Positions 8,857 through 16,821 of a DNA stretch of 64,000 nucleotides are shown here, piece by piece (position 1 is the first letter of the stretch; the number at the start of each line of letters is the position of its first letter). A program made the position numbers and the translations under genes. Source of the stretch: Actinomycetes bacterium (lineage in GTDB: Bacteria; Actinomycetota; Acidimicrobiia; Acidimicrobiales; Microtrichaceae); assembly GCA_023389745.1 (NCBI GenBank), contig JAEWED010000204.1, positions 38,191-102,190 of the forward strand. The letters are read 5' to 3'. The notes below the pieces were generated by a model. That model saw nothing but the letters and a program-made list of their open reading frames with translations. It had not been told where the DNA came from and made no database searches.

Positions 8857-9795
8857 GTGGGGGACACAGCGATGCTCGAGGTGGTCGACGTGGCGAAGCG
8901 CTACGGCGACCACGACGCGCTGCACGGCGTCAGCCTCTCGGTCGGCGCCGGTGAGGTGTGCGGTCTGCTCGGACCCAACGGCGCGGGCAAGACGACGCTG
9001 GTGTCGATCATCGCGGGGCTGCGAACCCCGGACCGCGGCAGGGTCTTCATCGACGGGCTCGACATCGCCGAGCACCCGCGTGAGGCACGCATGGCCGTCG
9101 GGCTCGCCTCGCAGGAGACGGCGGTCTACCCGACGGTCACCGTGCGCGAGAACCTCGAGCTGTTCACCCGGCTCGCCGGCTACTCGGGCGCCGCGGTGGC
9201 GGCTCGCCTCGAAGAGGTCGCCGAGGTGGTGGAGCTCACCGACTTCCTCGACCGCCAGGCACGCAACCTGTCCGGTGGCGAGCAGCGGCGGCTGCACACC
9301 GCCATGGCGCTGGTGCACCGGCCGAAGGTCCTGATGCTCGACGAACCGACCACGGGTGTCGACATCGCGACACGTTCACGGCTGCTCGACGCGATCAACA
9401 CGCTCACCGCGAACGAGGAGTGCGCGGTGCTGTACTCCACCCACTACCTGCCCGAGGTCGAGGAGCTGGGCGCGTCGGTCGCGATCCTCGACCACGGACG
9501 CATCCTGGCGCGTGGTCGACTCGACGAGCTGATCGAGTCCCACGGCTCGGGCCTGGTCGAGCTGACCTTCGACGGCCCGGCGCCCGAGCTGCCCGGCGCC
9601 ACGATCGCCGGTTCTGTCGCCCGCATCGCGACCGACCAACCCGGCCCGACCGCCGCCGCCCTCGTCGGAGGACTGGGCGACGCCGCGGACCGACTGGTGT
9701 CGGTCGACCTGTCGCGTCCCAGCCTCGAGACGGTCTTCCTGTCCGTCACCGGTCGGGCGTACGCCAGCGACGTCGACGAGGAGCTGGTGTCGTGA
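8857..9795 (+). CDS. ABC-2 type exporter, ATP-binding subunit
   Basis: 312 residues. The nucleotide-binding domain has Walker A GPNGAGKTT, signature LSGGEQRRL, Walker B VLMLDEPTTG and a switch His in YSTHYLPE. The ~80-residue C-terminal extension ending at ETVFLSVTGRAY is typical of ABC-2 drug/lipid exporters (DrrA-like). GTG 8857 is taken because a CAGACT -10-like box lies 7 nt upstream; ATG 8872 is the alternative. Its stop overlaps the start of the permease gene (GTGA), so the two form one transporter. Substrate cannot be told from the sequence. Confidence 0.92.
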   Translation: MGDTAMLEVVDVAKRYGDHDALHGVSLSVGAGEVCGLLGPNGAGKTTLVSIIAGLRTPDRGRVFIDGLDIAEHPREARMAVGLASQETAVYPTVTVRENLELFTRLAGYSGAAVAARLEEVAEVVELTDFLDRQARNLSGGEQRRLHTAMALVHRPKVLMLDEPTTGVDIATRSRLLDAINTLTANEECAVLYSTHYLPEVEELGASVAILDHGRILARGRLDELIESHGSGLVELTFDGPAPELPGATIAGSVARIATDQPGPTAAALVGGLGDAADRLVSVDLSRPSLETVFLSVTGRAYASDVDEELVS

Positions 9796-10562
9796 ACCGC
9801 CTCGGAGCGATCGCCCGTCACGACCTGCGGATCCTGCGGCGCGACCCCGCCTTCCTGATCATCTTCACGATCATGCCGCTGGCCTTCATGGCCTTCAACG
9901 AGTCCGCGATCGGCGCCGCGATGGCGCTGCGGTTCCCGGACCTCGAGGCGAACGGCGCCGCGTTCATCGTGCCCGGAGCGACGGTGCTCTTCAGCGGCTT
10001 CCTGGTCGGCAACATCGGCTTCGGGGTGTTCCGTGAGCACGGCTGGCACACCTGGGAACGCCTGCGTGCCTCACCGCTGACGACGCCGGAGCTGATGGCC
10101 GGCAAGAGCGTCGTGCCGATCCTGACCATCTCGCTGCAGATCACGGTGCTGCTCGGCGCGGGGTTCCTGATCTTCGGCCTGGAGCTGCGCGGCTCGGTCG
10201 TGGCGTTCGTCGCCGTGGCCGCGGCGTTGGTCCTGATGGAGGTGGCGCTCGGCTTCATGCTGTTGTCGGTGTGCCGCTCGGTGCTGCAGCTCAACGCGTT
10301 GTCGAACGCCGGGGCGATGCTCATCGGCGGTCTGGGCGGCACGATCACGCCGGTGGAGTTCCTCCCGGGTTGGGCACAGGCGATCGCGCCCTTCACGCCG
10401 GCCTACTGGGCGATGCAGGGCTTCCGTGAGGTGACGTTGGCGCCGGGCGGCCTGGCGGACGTGGCGGTGCCGCTGCTGGTGCTCGCCGGGTTCACCGTCG
10501 CGTTCGCCGTCGTCGCCGTGATGCGCTTCCAGGTCGAGGACACCAAGGTCTCCTGGGCTTGA
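9792..10562 (+). CDS. ABC-2 type exporter, membrane permease subunit
   Basis: 256 residues from GTG 9792, overlapping the ATPase stop by 4 bases. There are six hydrophobic segments: one right after the N-terminus (FLIIFTIMPLAFM), a pair near the middle, and the conserved ABC-2 stretch GGTITPVEFLPGWAQ followed by PAYWAMQGFR. The last helix is followed by a short cytoplasmic tail. It pairs with the ATPase directly upstream, presumably as a dimer-of-dimers exporter for a hydrophobic compound, lipid or peptide. Confidence 0.9.
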   Translation: MNRLGAIARHDLRILRRDPAFLIIFTIMPLAFMAFNESAIGAAMALRFPDLEANGAAFIVPGATVLFSGFLVGNIGFGVFREHGWHTWERLRASPLTTPELMAGKSVVPILTISLQITVLLGAGFLIFGLELRGSVVAFVAVAAALVLMEVALGFMLLSVCRSVLQLNALSNAGAMLIGGLGGTITPVEFLPGWAQAIAPFTPAYWAMQGFREVTLAPGGLADVAVPLLVLAGFTVAFAVVAVMRFQVEDTKVSWA

Positions 10563-10711
10563 GCGGGGACTTCCTGGGCCTGGGCGCACAGCGTCGCCGC
10601 CAGTTCGTCGGAGCGTCCGTCACCTCCGCGATGGCTCTTTCGCGACGTCGCGATGACTTCGGGGCGGTTCGCTCGTCGGTACTGGGGTAGCTCTCAACCG
10701 AAGGAGTCGCC

Positions 10712-11143
10712 ATGGGTACGTCAGAGGAACGCGAGATCCGGGAACTGTTCGACAGGTGGTTCGCCGCGGCTGCGGCGAAGGATCTGGATGCGTCGATGGA
10801 GCCGATCGCGTCGGACATCGTCTCGTACGAGCACTCGACCCCACTGCAGGTCGCCGACATCGATCTCATCCGGGAGGAGTGCGCCATCGGCTTCGACTCC
10901 CAACCCGACCGCTTCGTGTGGACGGTGCCCGACCTCGAGGTCATCGTGCGCGGCGACATCGCGGTCACGTGGGGCCTCAACCAGATGTCCGGAATCGGCC
11001 CCGACGGATCGTCGTCGACCACGTGGTCACGAGGTACCCGCGTCTTCCGCAAGGCCGGCGGCCGCTGGCAGATGATCCACCAGCACGTCTCGTTCCCCGT
11101 CGACCCGAGCTCGGGGCTGGCTGCCATGGATCTCGAACCATGA
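10712..11143 (+). CDS. SnoaL-like / nuclear-transport-factor-2-fold protein
   Basis: 143 residues; the ATG at 10712 has a strong GAAGGAG ribosome site. The N-terminal helix (EEREIRELFDRWFAAAAAKD) with following YEHSTPLQ, and the C-terminal strands ending in KAGGRWQMIHQHVSFP, match the SnoaL_3 / ketosteroid-isomerase-like (NTF2) fold, including the characteristic H-x-H-x-S ending. Such proteins are small-molecule isomerases/hydrolases or ligand-binding partners. The next gene is an ECF sigma factor that has its own SnoaL-like tail, so a regulatory link is possible. Exact activity unknown. Confidence 0.85.
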   Translation: MGTSEEREIRELFDRWFAAAAAKDLDASMEPIASDIVSYEHSTPLQVADIDLIREECAIGFDSQPDRFVWTVPDLEVIVRGDIAVTWGLNQMSGIGPDGSSSTTWSRGTRVFRKAGGRWQMIHQHVSFPVDPSSGLAAMDLEP

Positions 11144-11241
11144 GCACGACGCCGTGGCCGAGGCGCGCCACCACCCGAGGCCATCGGCACGGCACATCGA
11201 ACTCACCGCTACCGTCGCGGACGGCGGGGGAGGCAGGTGTC

Positions 11242-12240
11242 GTGACCGATGACGAGATGACGGGGCCGGCCGCATCGTTCGGATCGCTGCTCGAACGTCA
11301 TCGGCGCGAGCTGCACGTCCACTGCTATCGCATGACCGCCTCCGTCGACACTGCCGACGACCTCGTGCAGGAGACGTTCGAGCGGGCGTGGAAGGGACGC
11401 GAGCACTTCGAAGGACGCTCCTCGATGCGCACGTGGCTGTACCGCATCGCGACCAACGCGTGCCTGGACCACTTGAAGCGAGCGGAGCGACGCACCGTCC
11501 TCGCTACTTTCGACGACGTGCTCGAGTCGGACACGAGCATCCAGCCCTATCCCGACAGTCGGCTGCCAGAGGGCCGGTTGCCCGCTGGCCGGTTGCCCGA
11601 CACCGACGATCCGCTGCAGAGCATCGCGTCGAAGGAGACGGTCGAGCTGGCACTGATCGCTGCGCTGCAGCACCTGCCGGAGCGGCAGCGTGCTGCGCTG
11701 ATCGGGAGGGATCTGCTGGGTTGGACCGCCGCAGAGACCGCCGAGGCGCTGCAGGTGAGCGAGTCCTCGGCCAACAGCCTGGTGCAGCGTGCCCGTCGGG
11801 ACCTGCGTCATCGCACACCCGCGGAGCGTGACCGGTGGCGTCGCCCCGTTCTCGACGCAGCGGACCGAGTCGTGCTCCGTCGCTACGTCGAGGCGCACGA
11901 ACGCGGCGACGCCGCGACGATCGTGGCGATGCTCGATGAGGGCATCGGCATCACCATGCCGCCCGAGCCGCCGTGCCGAGGTCTCGACGCGGCCGCCGCC
12001 TTCTTCGAGGCGATCCTCGCTCCCGATCGGCCCGACGAGTGGCGCCTGGTGCTCACTTCGGCCAACGGGCAGCCCGCCACCGCCAACTACCGTCGGTCGG
12101 GCGACGACGTCACCTTCCGTGCGATCTCGCTGGACGTCCTCCACCTCACCGGCGGCAGGATCGACACCATCAACTGCTTCCTCGGGCAGGCGTCCTTCGT
12201 GCACTTCGGACTGCCGCTGGAACGGCCACCGTCGGTCTGA
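11242..12240 (+). CDS. ECF sigma factor with C-terminal SnoaL-like domain
   Basis: 332 residues from GTG 11242, chosen for the GGGGGAGG ribosome site 8 nt upstream; an ATG at 11140 that overlaps the previous stop (ATGA) is an alternative. Region 2 is LLERHRRELHVHCYRM through STRTWLYR-like RSSMRTWLYRIATNACLD, and region 4 is LPERQRAALIGRDLLGW followed by AETAEALQVSESSANSLVQR. After residue ~210 there is a ~120-residue SnoaL-like domain (VLRRYVEAHERGD to CFLGQASFVHFGLP). Actinobacterial sigma factors of the SigG/SigJ type use such a tail instead of a separate anti-sigma factor. No anti-sigma gene is adjacent. Confidence 0.9.
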   Translation: MTDDEMTGPAASFGSLLERHRRELHVHCYRMTASVDTADDLVQETFERAWKGREHFEGRSSMRTWLYRIATNACLDHLKRAERRTVLATFDDVLESDTSIQPYPDSRLPEGRLPAGRLPDTDDPLQSIASKETVELALIAALQHLPERQRAALIGRDLLGWTAAETAEALQVSESSANSLVQRARRDLRHRTPAERDRWRRPVLDAADRVVLRRYVEAHERGDAATIVAMLDEGIGITMPPEPPCRGLDAAAAFFEAILAPDRPDEWRLVLTSANGQPATANYRRSGDDVTFRAISLDVLHLTGGRIDTINCFLGQASFVHFGLPLERPPSV

Positions 12241-12258
12241 CCGGGCTCGACCCGGCGT

Positions 12259-13089
12259 TCATCCCGGCAGGACGAGTCGTTGGCCGGGGTGGATGAGGCC
12301 GGGGTCACGTGGGTTGACGAGTCGGTCGTGGTTGGCGTCGATGAGGCGGCGCCAATAGTCGGCGATGGTGGTGTCGTCGGCGCCAGGGCCGAGGCGCTGT
12401 GCGACGGTCCGCTCGGCGATCGCCCACAGGTGGTCACCCGGCGCGACGACCACCTCGGCTGCGACCCCTGGTGACGGGGCCTGAGTCACTGGACTCGGAT
12501 CGCCTGCCGAGGCCGACGTTGGTGCAGCCGGCGAGGTGAAGTACGGCAGCGGAGTGGCCGCCGATGGCGCCGGCGCGATGGTCGTGGTCGTGGTCGTGGT
12601 GGGAGCGGGTGCAGTGACCGTCGTCGGCGGAGGCACCGTGTCGTGGGTGGCGGTCGCCTCGAGGACCCGCATCACCGGAGGGTTCGATCCGTCGAGCGCT
12701 GACGTGGTCGTGGTGTCGTCGGGTGCTGTCGCTCCGACGGCGGAGCTGCCGGCCACGACGACCGCACCGGCGAGCAGCCCGGTCAGGAACCTCGGCGTCG
12801 CCGCCCTGGCGACCTTCCGGAGGCGCCCGCGTGGTGCGAGCGCGGCGGCGAGGTGGAGCACTGCGACGACGGCGAGGTAGCCGAGCAACACCATTGCGAC
12901 CCAACGACCGATCGCCGCTGCGGCGTCGAGCGGATCGAGCCCCGACCACCACTGCGGCCAGGTCGTGGGGTCCGACGGCACGGCGAACCGGGGGTCGCCC
13001 CGACCCACACGCGTGAGCGCAGCGAGTGCGCCGAGAGCACCGATGCTCCACAACAGCGGTGGGAGGATCGCGGTTCGTCGTCGTTGCAT
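12259..13089 (-). CDS. Membrane protein with C-terminal LysM domain, last gene of the tad operon
   Basis: 276 residues. The start at 13089 has a GGAGGAG ribosome site, and only 2 bases separate it from the upstream stop. There are three hydrophobic segments in the first ~125 residues (near 8-25, 59-80 and 98-118), then a Thr/Pro/Ala-rich linker, then a LysM-like domain at about 212-276: VAPGDHLWAIAERTVAQ, then LIDANHDRLVNP and HPGQRLVLPG. LysM domains bind N-acetylglucosamine polymers such as peptidoglycan. As the last gene of a Tad pilus operon it could anchor the machine to the cell wall, standing in for outer-membrane parts absent from Gram-positive-type envelopes; that role is inference. 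Confidence 0.8.
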   Translation of the reverse strand: MQRRRTAILPPLLWSIGALGALAALTRVGRGDPRFAVPSDPTTWPQWWSGLDPLDAAAAIGRWVAMVLLGYLAVVAVLHLAAALAPRGRLRKVARAATPRFLTGLLAGAVVVAGSSAVGATAPDDTTTTSALDGSNPPVMRVLEATATHDTVPPPTTVTAPAPTTTTTTTIAPAPSAATPLPYFTSPAAPTSASAGDPSPVTQAPSPGVAAEVVVAPGDHLWAIAERTVAQRLGPGADDTTIADYWRRLIDANHDRLVNPRDPGLIHPGQRLVLPG

Positions 13090-13091
13090 GG

Positions 13092-14363
13092 TCAGAGCTC
13101 CTCCTTGGAGCCGTCGGCGGCGACGACGTGCAACACGTCGCATCCGATCTCGGTCGGGTCGTCGCCGCGAACGATCCCGACCGCTCCCTCGACGGTGCCG
13201 ACGAGTCGTCCGACGGTGTCGGCATCGGCGGTGGCCCAGGTGTCGAACTCGAACACCTCACCCGAGGTCGCCCGCAGCACCCGGGCGGTGGCGCGCCCGT
13301 CGCAGTCCCAGTCGCCGACCACGGCGGTGTCGCCCGGGATGCCGAGCGCGTAGCGGGTGCCTCCGACCTCGACGATCTCGCCGTCGATGAGCACCTCGTC
13401 GTCGCACCCGTCCCCGTCGACGTCGACGACCGGCCCTGCACAGGACCCATCGGACACGCCGTTGCTCGACGCGTCCGTCGGAGCGGGGGAGACCGCAGTC
13501 GATGTGGGCGGAGACGTCGTGCTCGGGGACGGCGACGCCGTCGAGTCGACTGCTGTCGAGTCGGGCGGTGTGGGCGGGTCACTCGGCGACGCGAGCGCCG
13601 TGGAGACGACGACGGTGGCTGCGACCGCACCGGCTGCGCCCAGCACCAATGTGCGAGGTCGCGCGATTCCGATCCGACGACGTCCGCCGGCGATGCTGCG
13701 CCGCAGGTCCCTCACGTCGTGGGCGATGGCCGCTGCGGAGAGCTCGCCACGATCGAGCTGTCGACGTGCTCGGTCGACGAGCCGCTCCAGCTGTCGCCGG
13801 GTCCTGGCCCGCTCGAGCCCCTCCCGGACGCCAGACCGCTGCGCCGTCGGCCGCTCGGCCAGACGCTCGATCACCGACAGCAGCGCCGAGAGGTCGTCGT
13901 CGAGGTCGCCGACCCCGTCGCCGGCGGGCCTGGCCGAGCCGAGCGAGCAGAGTCGCACGTTGCCCCGCTGGTTGACCACCGCGTGCTCGGCACAGATCGC
14001 GCCGTGGGACCACCCGCGCTCGTGCAGGTCGGCGACGGCTTCGGTCAGACGCTGGAGCGCTCGCAGCGTCAGATCGACCGTGTTCAGGTCGAGGTCCGCC
14101 AGGGATCGGTGGCCGGCATCGACGAGTACCAGCTCGGTCAGGTCGTCGTGCTCGCGGACTTCGACGACGTCGACCACCTTCGAGCCGGCGAGCCGTCGCA
14201 GCAGGTCCGCCTCGTGACGCAGTTGGGCTCGTTCCCGACCCGAACCTTGTTTGACGACGTGTTCGTCCACGCCGGCGACGACCCGCCGGACGCGTCGACG
14301 GCCGTCGATCGCGTCCGGCCCGGACGTCGGCGGGTCGATCGTGACCTGGTCGTTCGGCCTCAT
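13092..14363 (-). CDS. Membrane pseudokinase with external FG-GAP/VCBS-like repeat, in the tad operon
   Basis: 423 residues from ATG 14363, overlapping the upstream stop (ATGA). Residues 20-235 look like a protein-kinase fold: Lys38 (VVK) and Glu51 fit the beta3-Lys/alphaC-Glu pair. The catalytic loop, however, reads SHGAICAEHAVV (119-130) instead of HRDxKxxN, and DFG is replaced by CSLG (139-142), so catalytic Asp, Asn and metal Asp are all gone. A hydrophobic helix follows (about 244-265), then a Ser/Thr/Pro linker and an external part with DVDGDGCDD and GDWDCDGRATARVLR, like the Asp-rich repeats of FG-GAP/VCBS beta-propellers. Likely a non-catalytic membrane scaffold or nucleotide sensor for the pilus system; unusual in this context. 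Confidence 0.75.
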   Translation of the reverse strand: MRPNDQVTIDPPTSGPDAIDGRRRVRRVVAGVDEHVVKQGSGRERAQLRHEADLLRRLAGSKVVDVVEVREHDDLTELVLVDAGHRSLADLDLNTVDLTLRALQRLTEAVADLHERGWSHGAICAEHAVVNQRGNVRLCSLGSARPAGDGVGDLDDDLSALLSVIERLAERPTAQRSGVREGLERARTRRQLERLVDRARRQLDRGELSAAAIAHDVRDLRRSIAGGRRRIGIARPRTLVLGAAGAVAATVVVSTALASPSDPPTPPDSTAVDSTASPSPSTTSPPTSTAVSPAPTDASSNGVSDGSCAGPVVDVDGDGCDDEVLIDGEIVEVGGTRYALGIPGDTAVVGDWDCDGRATARVLRATSGEVFEFDTWATADADTVGRLVGTVEGAVGIVRGDDPTEIGCDVLHVVAADGSKEEL

Positions 14364-14776
14364 CCGCGGACCCTCGCCCGAGACCTCACCTGCAATGACT
14401 CGTCGCGTCCCGACCAGGCCGAGGCCGGCAGGAGGATCCGTCGCACGACGAACGTCGCGGTGACGGTGACGGTGCCACCGGCGGGATCGACGTCGGTCCG
14501 CAGTTCGACCAGGTCGCCGGGCAGCGAGACGGTGGCCAGATGTGCGGCGGCGACCCGCTGCGCCGCGGAGGGGTCGATGCGCACCTCGCCGGTCATCTGC
14601 AGGTGGCGCTGGTCGAGCATGGCCGCGGCATCGTCCGCTGCGGCCGACACCGACCGATGCAGCGAACGGTGGGCGGAATGGAGCGCGGAGAGATCGACGG
14701 CGATGCCGGCGAGTGCGAAGACGACCAGCGTGACCGCCGGGACGAGCACGAGGGCGGAGCCACGTTCAGCGGTCAC
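14360..14776 (-). CDS. TadG/TadE-like pilus assembly protein
   Basis: 138 residues from GTG 14776, with GGAG 9-10 nt upstream and an 11-bp overlap with the previous gene; a GTG at 14806 would be 10 residues longer. The N-terminus ERGSALVLVPAVTLVVFALAGIA is the class-III-pilin-like signal: a short basic leader, Gly-Ser, then a hydrophobic helix with Glu before it. It is followed by AVDLSALHSAHRSLHRSVSAAADDAA, the helix found in TadG-like (DUF2134/TadE_N) proteins. A beta-rich external domain follows. Probably a minor pseudopilin or assembly factor of the Tad pilus. Confidence 0.75.
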   Translation of the reverse strand: MTAERGSALVLVPAVTLVVFALAGIAVDLSALHSAHRSLHRSVSAAADDAAAMLDQRHLQMTGEVRIDPSAAQRVAAAHLATVSLPGDLVELRTDVDPAGGTVTVTATFVVRRILLPASAWSGRDESLQVRSRARVRG

Positions 14777-15245
14777 AGGGCGTCGTCTCCGCGTCGTGGC
14801 GTGCACCGGGAGTCATCTCGCGGTGGGCATCGACGAGCTCGGCGCCCGTCACCGACACCGTCGACGGTCCGAGTCGATCGATGAACGGGACTCGCAGTTC
14901 GTCGACGTCGACCGTCAAGGTCACCTCGACGGGTTGGCACGGCCCGAACAGGGTCGGGTCGGGTGCCTCGACGACCATGCCCCGCAGCGGCGTGCCCCGC
15001 TCGACCAGCACGCGCCGAGCTGCCTCGGCACCGGCCCGAGCCGCCGAGCTCGGGTCGGACGCGGCGGTGTAGGCGCGCAGGTACTCGCGTGCTGCCGCGT
15101 CGAGCGCGGTGCGGGTCTCGATGACTCCCCAGGTGTTGACCATCAGGCCGGCGCCTCCGAAGAGCACCAGGAATCCCAGCAGCAGCGCCTCGAGTCCGCC
15201 CACCGCGCCGCGTTCGCCGCGGCGTCGAACCGCTCCGGGTCTCAC
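14766..15245 (-). CDS. TadE-family minor pseudopilin
   Basis: 159 residues from GTG 15245, which overlaps the upstream stop as GTGA. A short basic leader (RRRGERGAVGG) is followed by a single hydrophobic helix (LEALLLGFLVLFGGAGLMV) with Glu at position 5 of the mature-like segment, then an amphipathic helix (ETRTALDAAAREYLRAY) and a C-terminal beta domain with two cysteines. This is the usual layout of TadE proteins, which are processed by the prepilin peptidase and inserted into Tad pili. No prepilin peptidase (TadV/CpaA) gene is seen in the window, so it must be encoded elsewhere. Confidence 0.8.
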   Translation of the reverse strand: MRPGAVRRRGERGAVGGLEALLLGFLVLFGGAGLMVNTWGVIETRTALDAAAREYLRAYTAASDPSSAARAGAEAARRVLVERGTPLRGMVVEAPDPTLFGPCQPVEVTLTVDVDELRVPFIDRLGPSTVSVTGAELVDAHREMTPGARHDAETTPCDR

Positions 15246-15640
15246 GGCACCTCCCGTCTGATGACGATGCGACGGTCGAGTGGCCCGACGATCGAGCCGC
15301 CGGCCACGACCGCCGGCAGGACCGAGTTGGCGGGTGCCACGACGTGCAGCACGACGTGGTCGGCGTCCGGTGCCGACTCGAACTCGAAGCGCACCCGTCG
15401 ACCGAAGTCGCCGAGGGCATCCTCGGCGCGTTCGAGCGCGTCGGCTCGGGTGAGCAGCGGATCGGCGCCCGGCGGTGCTGTGGCGACGTCACGAGCCGCG
15501 TCGTACGCGACGGCATCGACGACGCTCCGGGTCCAGAGCCCCACGGCGATGTTCGTGCAGACACCCAGCATGACCATGACGACCCCGACGCCGATGACGG
15601 CGCTGAGCAGTCCGCTCGCCCGCTCCGAGCGGGGAGTCAG
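15242..15640 (-). CDS. TadE-like pseudopilin (start uncertain)
   Basis: About 132 residues. The sequence RSERASGLLSAVIGVGVVMVMLG has the basic leader and hydrophobic helix of TadE proteins, followed by TRSVVDAVAYDAARDVAT and a beta-rich tail. The start is a problem: between the upstream stop at 15637 and the helix there is no ATG, GTG or TTG in frame. The only early candidate is a CTG at 15640, directly overlapping the upstream TGA; the next ATG would be inside the helix. Translation may therefore start at CTG by coupling, or the gene may begin within the upstream pilin gene in another frame. The coding frame itself is well supported by its neighbours' 4-base overlaps. Confidence 0.65.
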   Translation of the reverse strand: MTPRSERASGLLSAVIGVGVVMVMLGVCTNIAVGLWTRSVVDAVAYDAARDVATAPPGADPLLTRADALERAEDALGDFGRRVRFEFESAPDADHVVLHVVAPANSVLPAVVAGGSIVGPLDRRIVIRREVP

Positions 15641-15840
15641 TCGCCGATCTGTTCGACCTGGGCACGGGTCCGGTCCGTCGCGTCGTTCATCATGGCGTCG
15701 AAGCCGGTCCACAGGGCGATGCCGAGAAAGGCGACGATCAGCACCGCGATCGCCGTCGAGATCACGCCCTCGCCGCGTTCGTCCCGAGCGGGTCTCGGTG
15801 AGTCGGGTCGTGGTGAGTCGGGTCGTGGTGAGTCGGGCAT
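15637..15840 (-). CDS. Short Flp/TadE-like pilin candidate
   Basis: 67 residues from ATG 15840, which has AAGGAG 6 nt upstream; the alternative ATG at 15855 contains that ribosome site inside its reading frame. Three PDSPR repeats are followed by ARDERGEGVISTAIAVLIVAFLGIAL: Gly-Glu-Gly then a hydrophobic helix, as in Flp-type prepilins (cleavage would be before or after the Gly, with Glu near +5). The tail is short (TGFDAMMNDATDRTRAQVEQIGD). Size and position between tadC and the tadE genes make it the best candidate for the major pilin of this operon. Confidence 0.75.
   Translation of the reverse strand: MPDSPRPDSPRPDSPRPARDERGEGVISTAIAVLIVAFLGIALWTGFDAMMNDATDRTRAQVEQIGD
15797..15837 (-). 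repeat. 15-bp tandem repeat inside the pilin gene
   Basis: The unit GGTGAGTCGGGTCGT (top strand) occurs twice in full and once in part, encoding the Pro-Asp-Ser-Pro-Arg repeats just after the start codon. Copy number may vary between strains by slippage. Confidence 0.85.
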
Positions 15841-15915
15841 CGGGTGCTCCTTCATGTCGGGGCGGCGGTGGTTCGGATGCGCGGCCGGGTGGCGTCGCGA
15901 CGCAGGGTGAGGTGG

Positions 15916-16821
15916 TCATGACCCGGTCACCTGCGACATGGCGGCGATGAACGGCACGGCGAGGAAGATGAGGCCGGGCACGAGGGTCGCGACGGTCACT
16001 GGGATCCACACCAGCTGCGAGCGCCGCTCGATCGACTCGAGCAGTTCGCGCTGGGCCTCGGCCCGGACGGCGTGGGCTTCGTCCGAGATCAGCGATCCGA
16101 GGTCGCTCGTGGTGCCGTGCAACGAGAGCACCGCGACGAGTCGCCGTACCGCGTCGACTCCGCAGCGCTGGGCCCACTCCTCGAGCGCCGCATCTTCGGT
16201 GGCTCCGTGTCGGACGTTGCGGATGACGACGCGCAGCTCCTGGGCGATCACCCCGTCGCTGCGGGATGACAGTCGGGTCAGGGCGCTGCTCACCGAGAAG
16301 CCTGCCGAGAGCAGCATGCCGAGCTGCTCGACGACCACCGGCAGCTCGGCGCTCAACGACCGCTGCCGTCGAGCGGCCAGTGTCGAGAGACGCTGCTCGT
16401 CGCCGAGCACGACCAGCGTCGGGGCCCCGAGCACCACGGTGAGCGACACGGCGAGTGGTGGGCCGAGCCAGATGGCCGCGGCGCTCGCGACGAGGAGCGT
16501 GACGACACCTCGTGTGAGCTGCCGGACCCGGAACTCCTCGGGACGGAGGGGTTCGCCCGCTCGCTGTAGCCGCACCGCGAGGCTCTCGGTCACGCCGAGG
16601 GCAGCGCTGAGGCGAGCGCCGAGCTGCTGTGCGATCGGGGCCAGCACCTGCACGAGCGAGTCGGTGGAGCCGCGTGTGGCACGGGTCTGGCGTCCGGCAC
16701 GCAGGTACGGCGAGAGGCGTTCGACGGTCGGACGTCGTGCGAACCACGGCAGCTCGGCGAGCACCAGGACGGCGCCGACCGCGCCGGCCACGAACGCGAG
16801 GACCAACACCGGCGGCGTCAT
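15916..16821 (-). CDS. tadC: TadC, type II secretion F-domain membrane protein
   Basis: 301 residues from ATG 16821, overlapping the tadB stop (ATGA). It has an N-terminal helix (PPVLVLAFVAGAVGAVLVLAE), two helices near 105-145, a cytoplasmic GspF-type helical domain (LPVVVEQLGMLLSAGFSVS, ALEEWAQRCG, LVAVLSLHGTTSDLG, the last matching the conserved F-domain) and a C-terminal helix pair. TadB and TadC form the inner-membrane platform on which TadA acts. The order tadZ-tadA-tadB-tadC upstream fixes the assignment. Confidence 0.9.
   Translation of the reverse strand: MTPPVLVLAFVAGAVGAVLVLAELPWFARRPTVERLSPYLRAGRQTRATRGSTDSLVQVLAPIAQQLGARLSAALGVTESLAVRLQRAGEPLRPEEFRVRQLTRGVVTLLVASAAAIWLGPPLAVSLTVVLGAPTLVVLGDEQRLSTLAARRQRSLSAELPVVVEQLGMLLSAGFSVSSALTRLSSRSDGVIAQELRVVIRNVRHGATEDAALEEWAQRCGVDAVRRLVAVLSLHGTTSDLGSLISDEAHAVRAEAQRELLESIERRSQLVWIPVTVATLVPGLIFLAVPFIAAMSQVTGS

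Noticed and set aside
13026..15950. A 974-codon open frame on the plus strand
   Set aside because: Antisense to the Tad genes, which have clear family motifs and coupled starts. Long empty frames on the opposite strand are common at this GC content.
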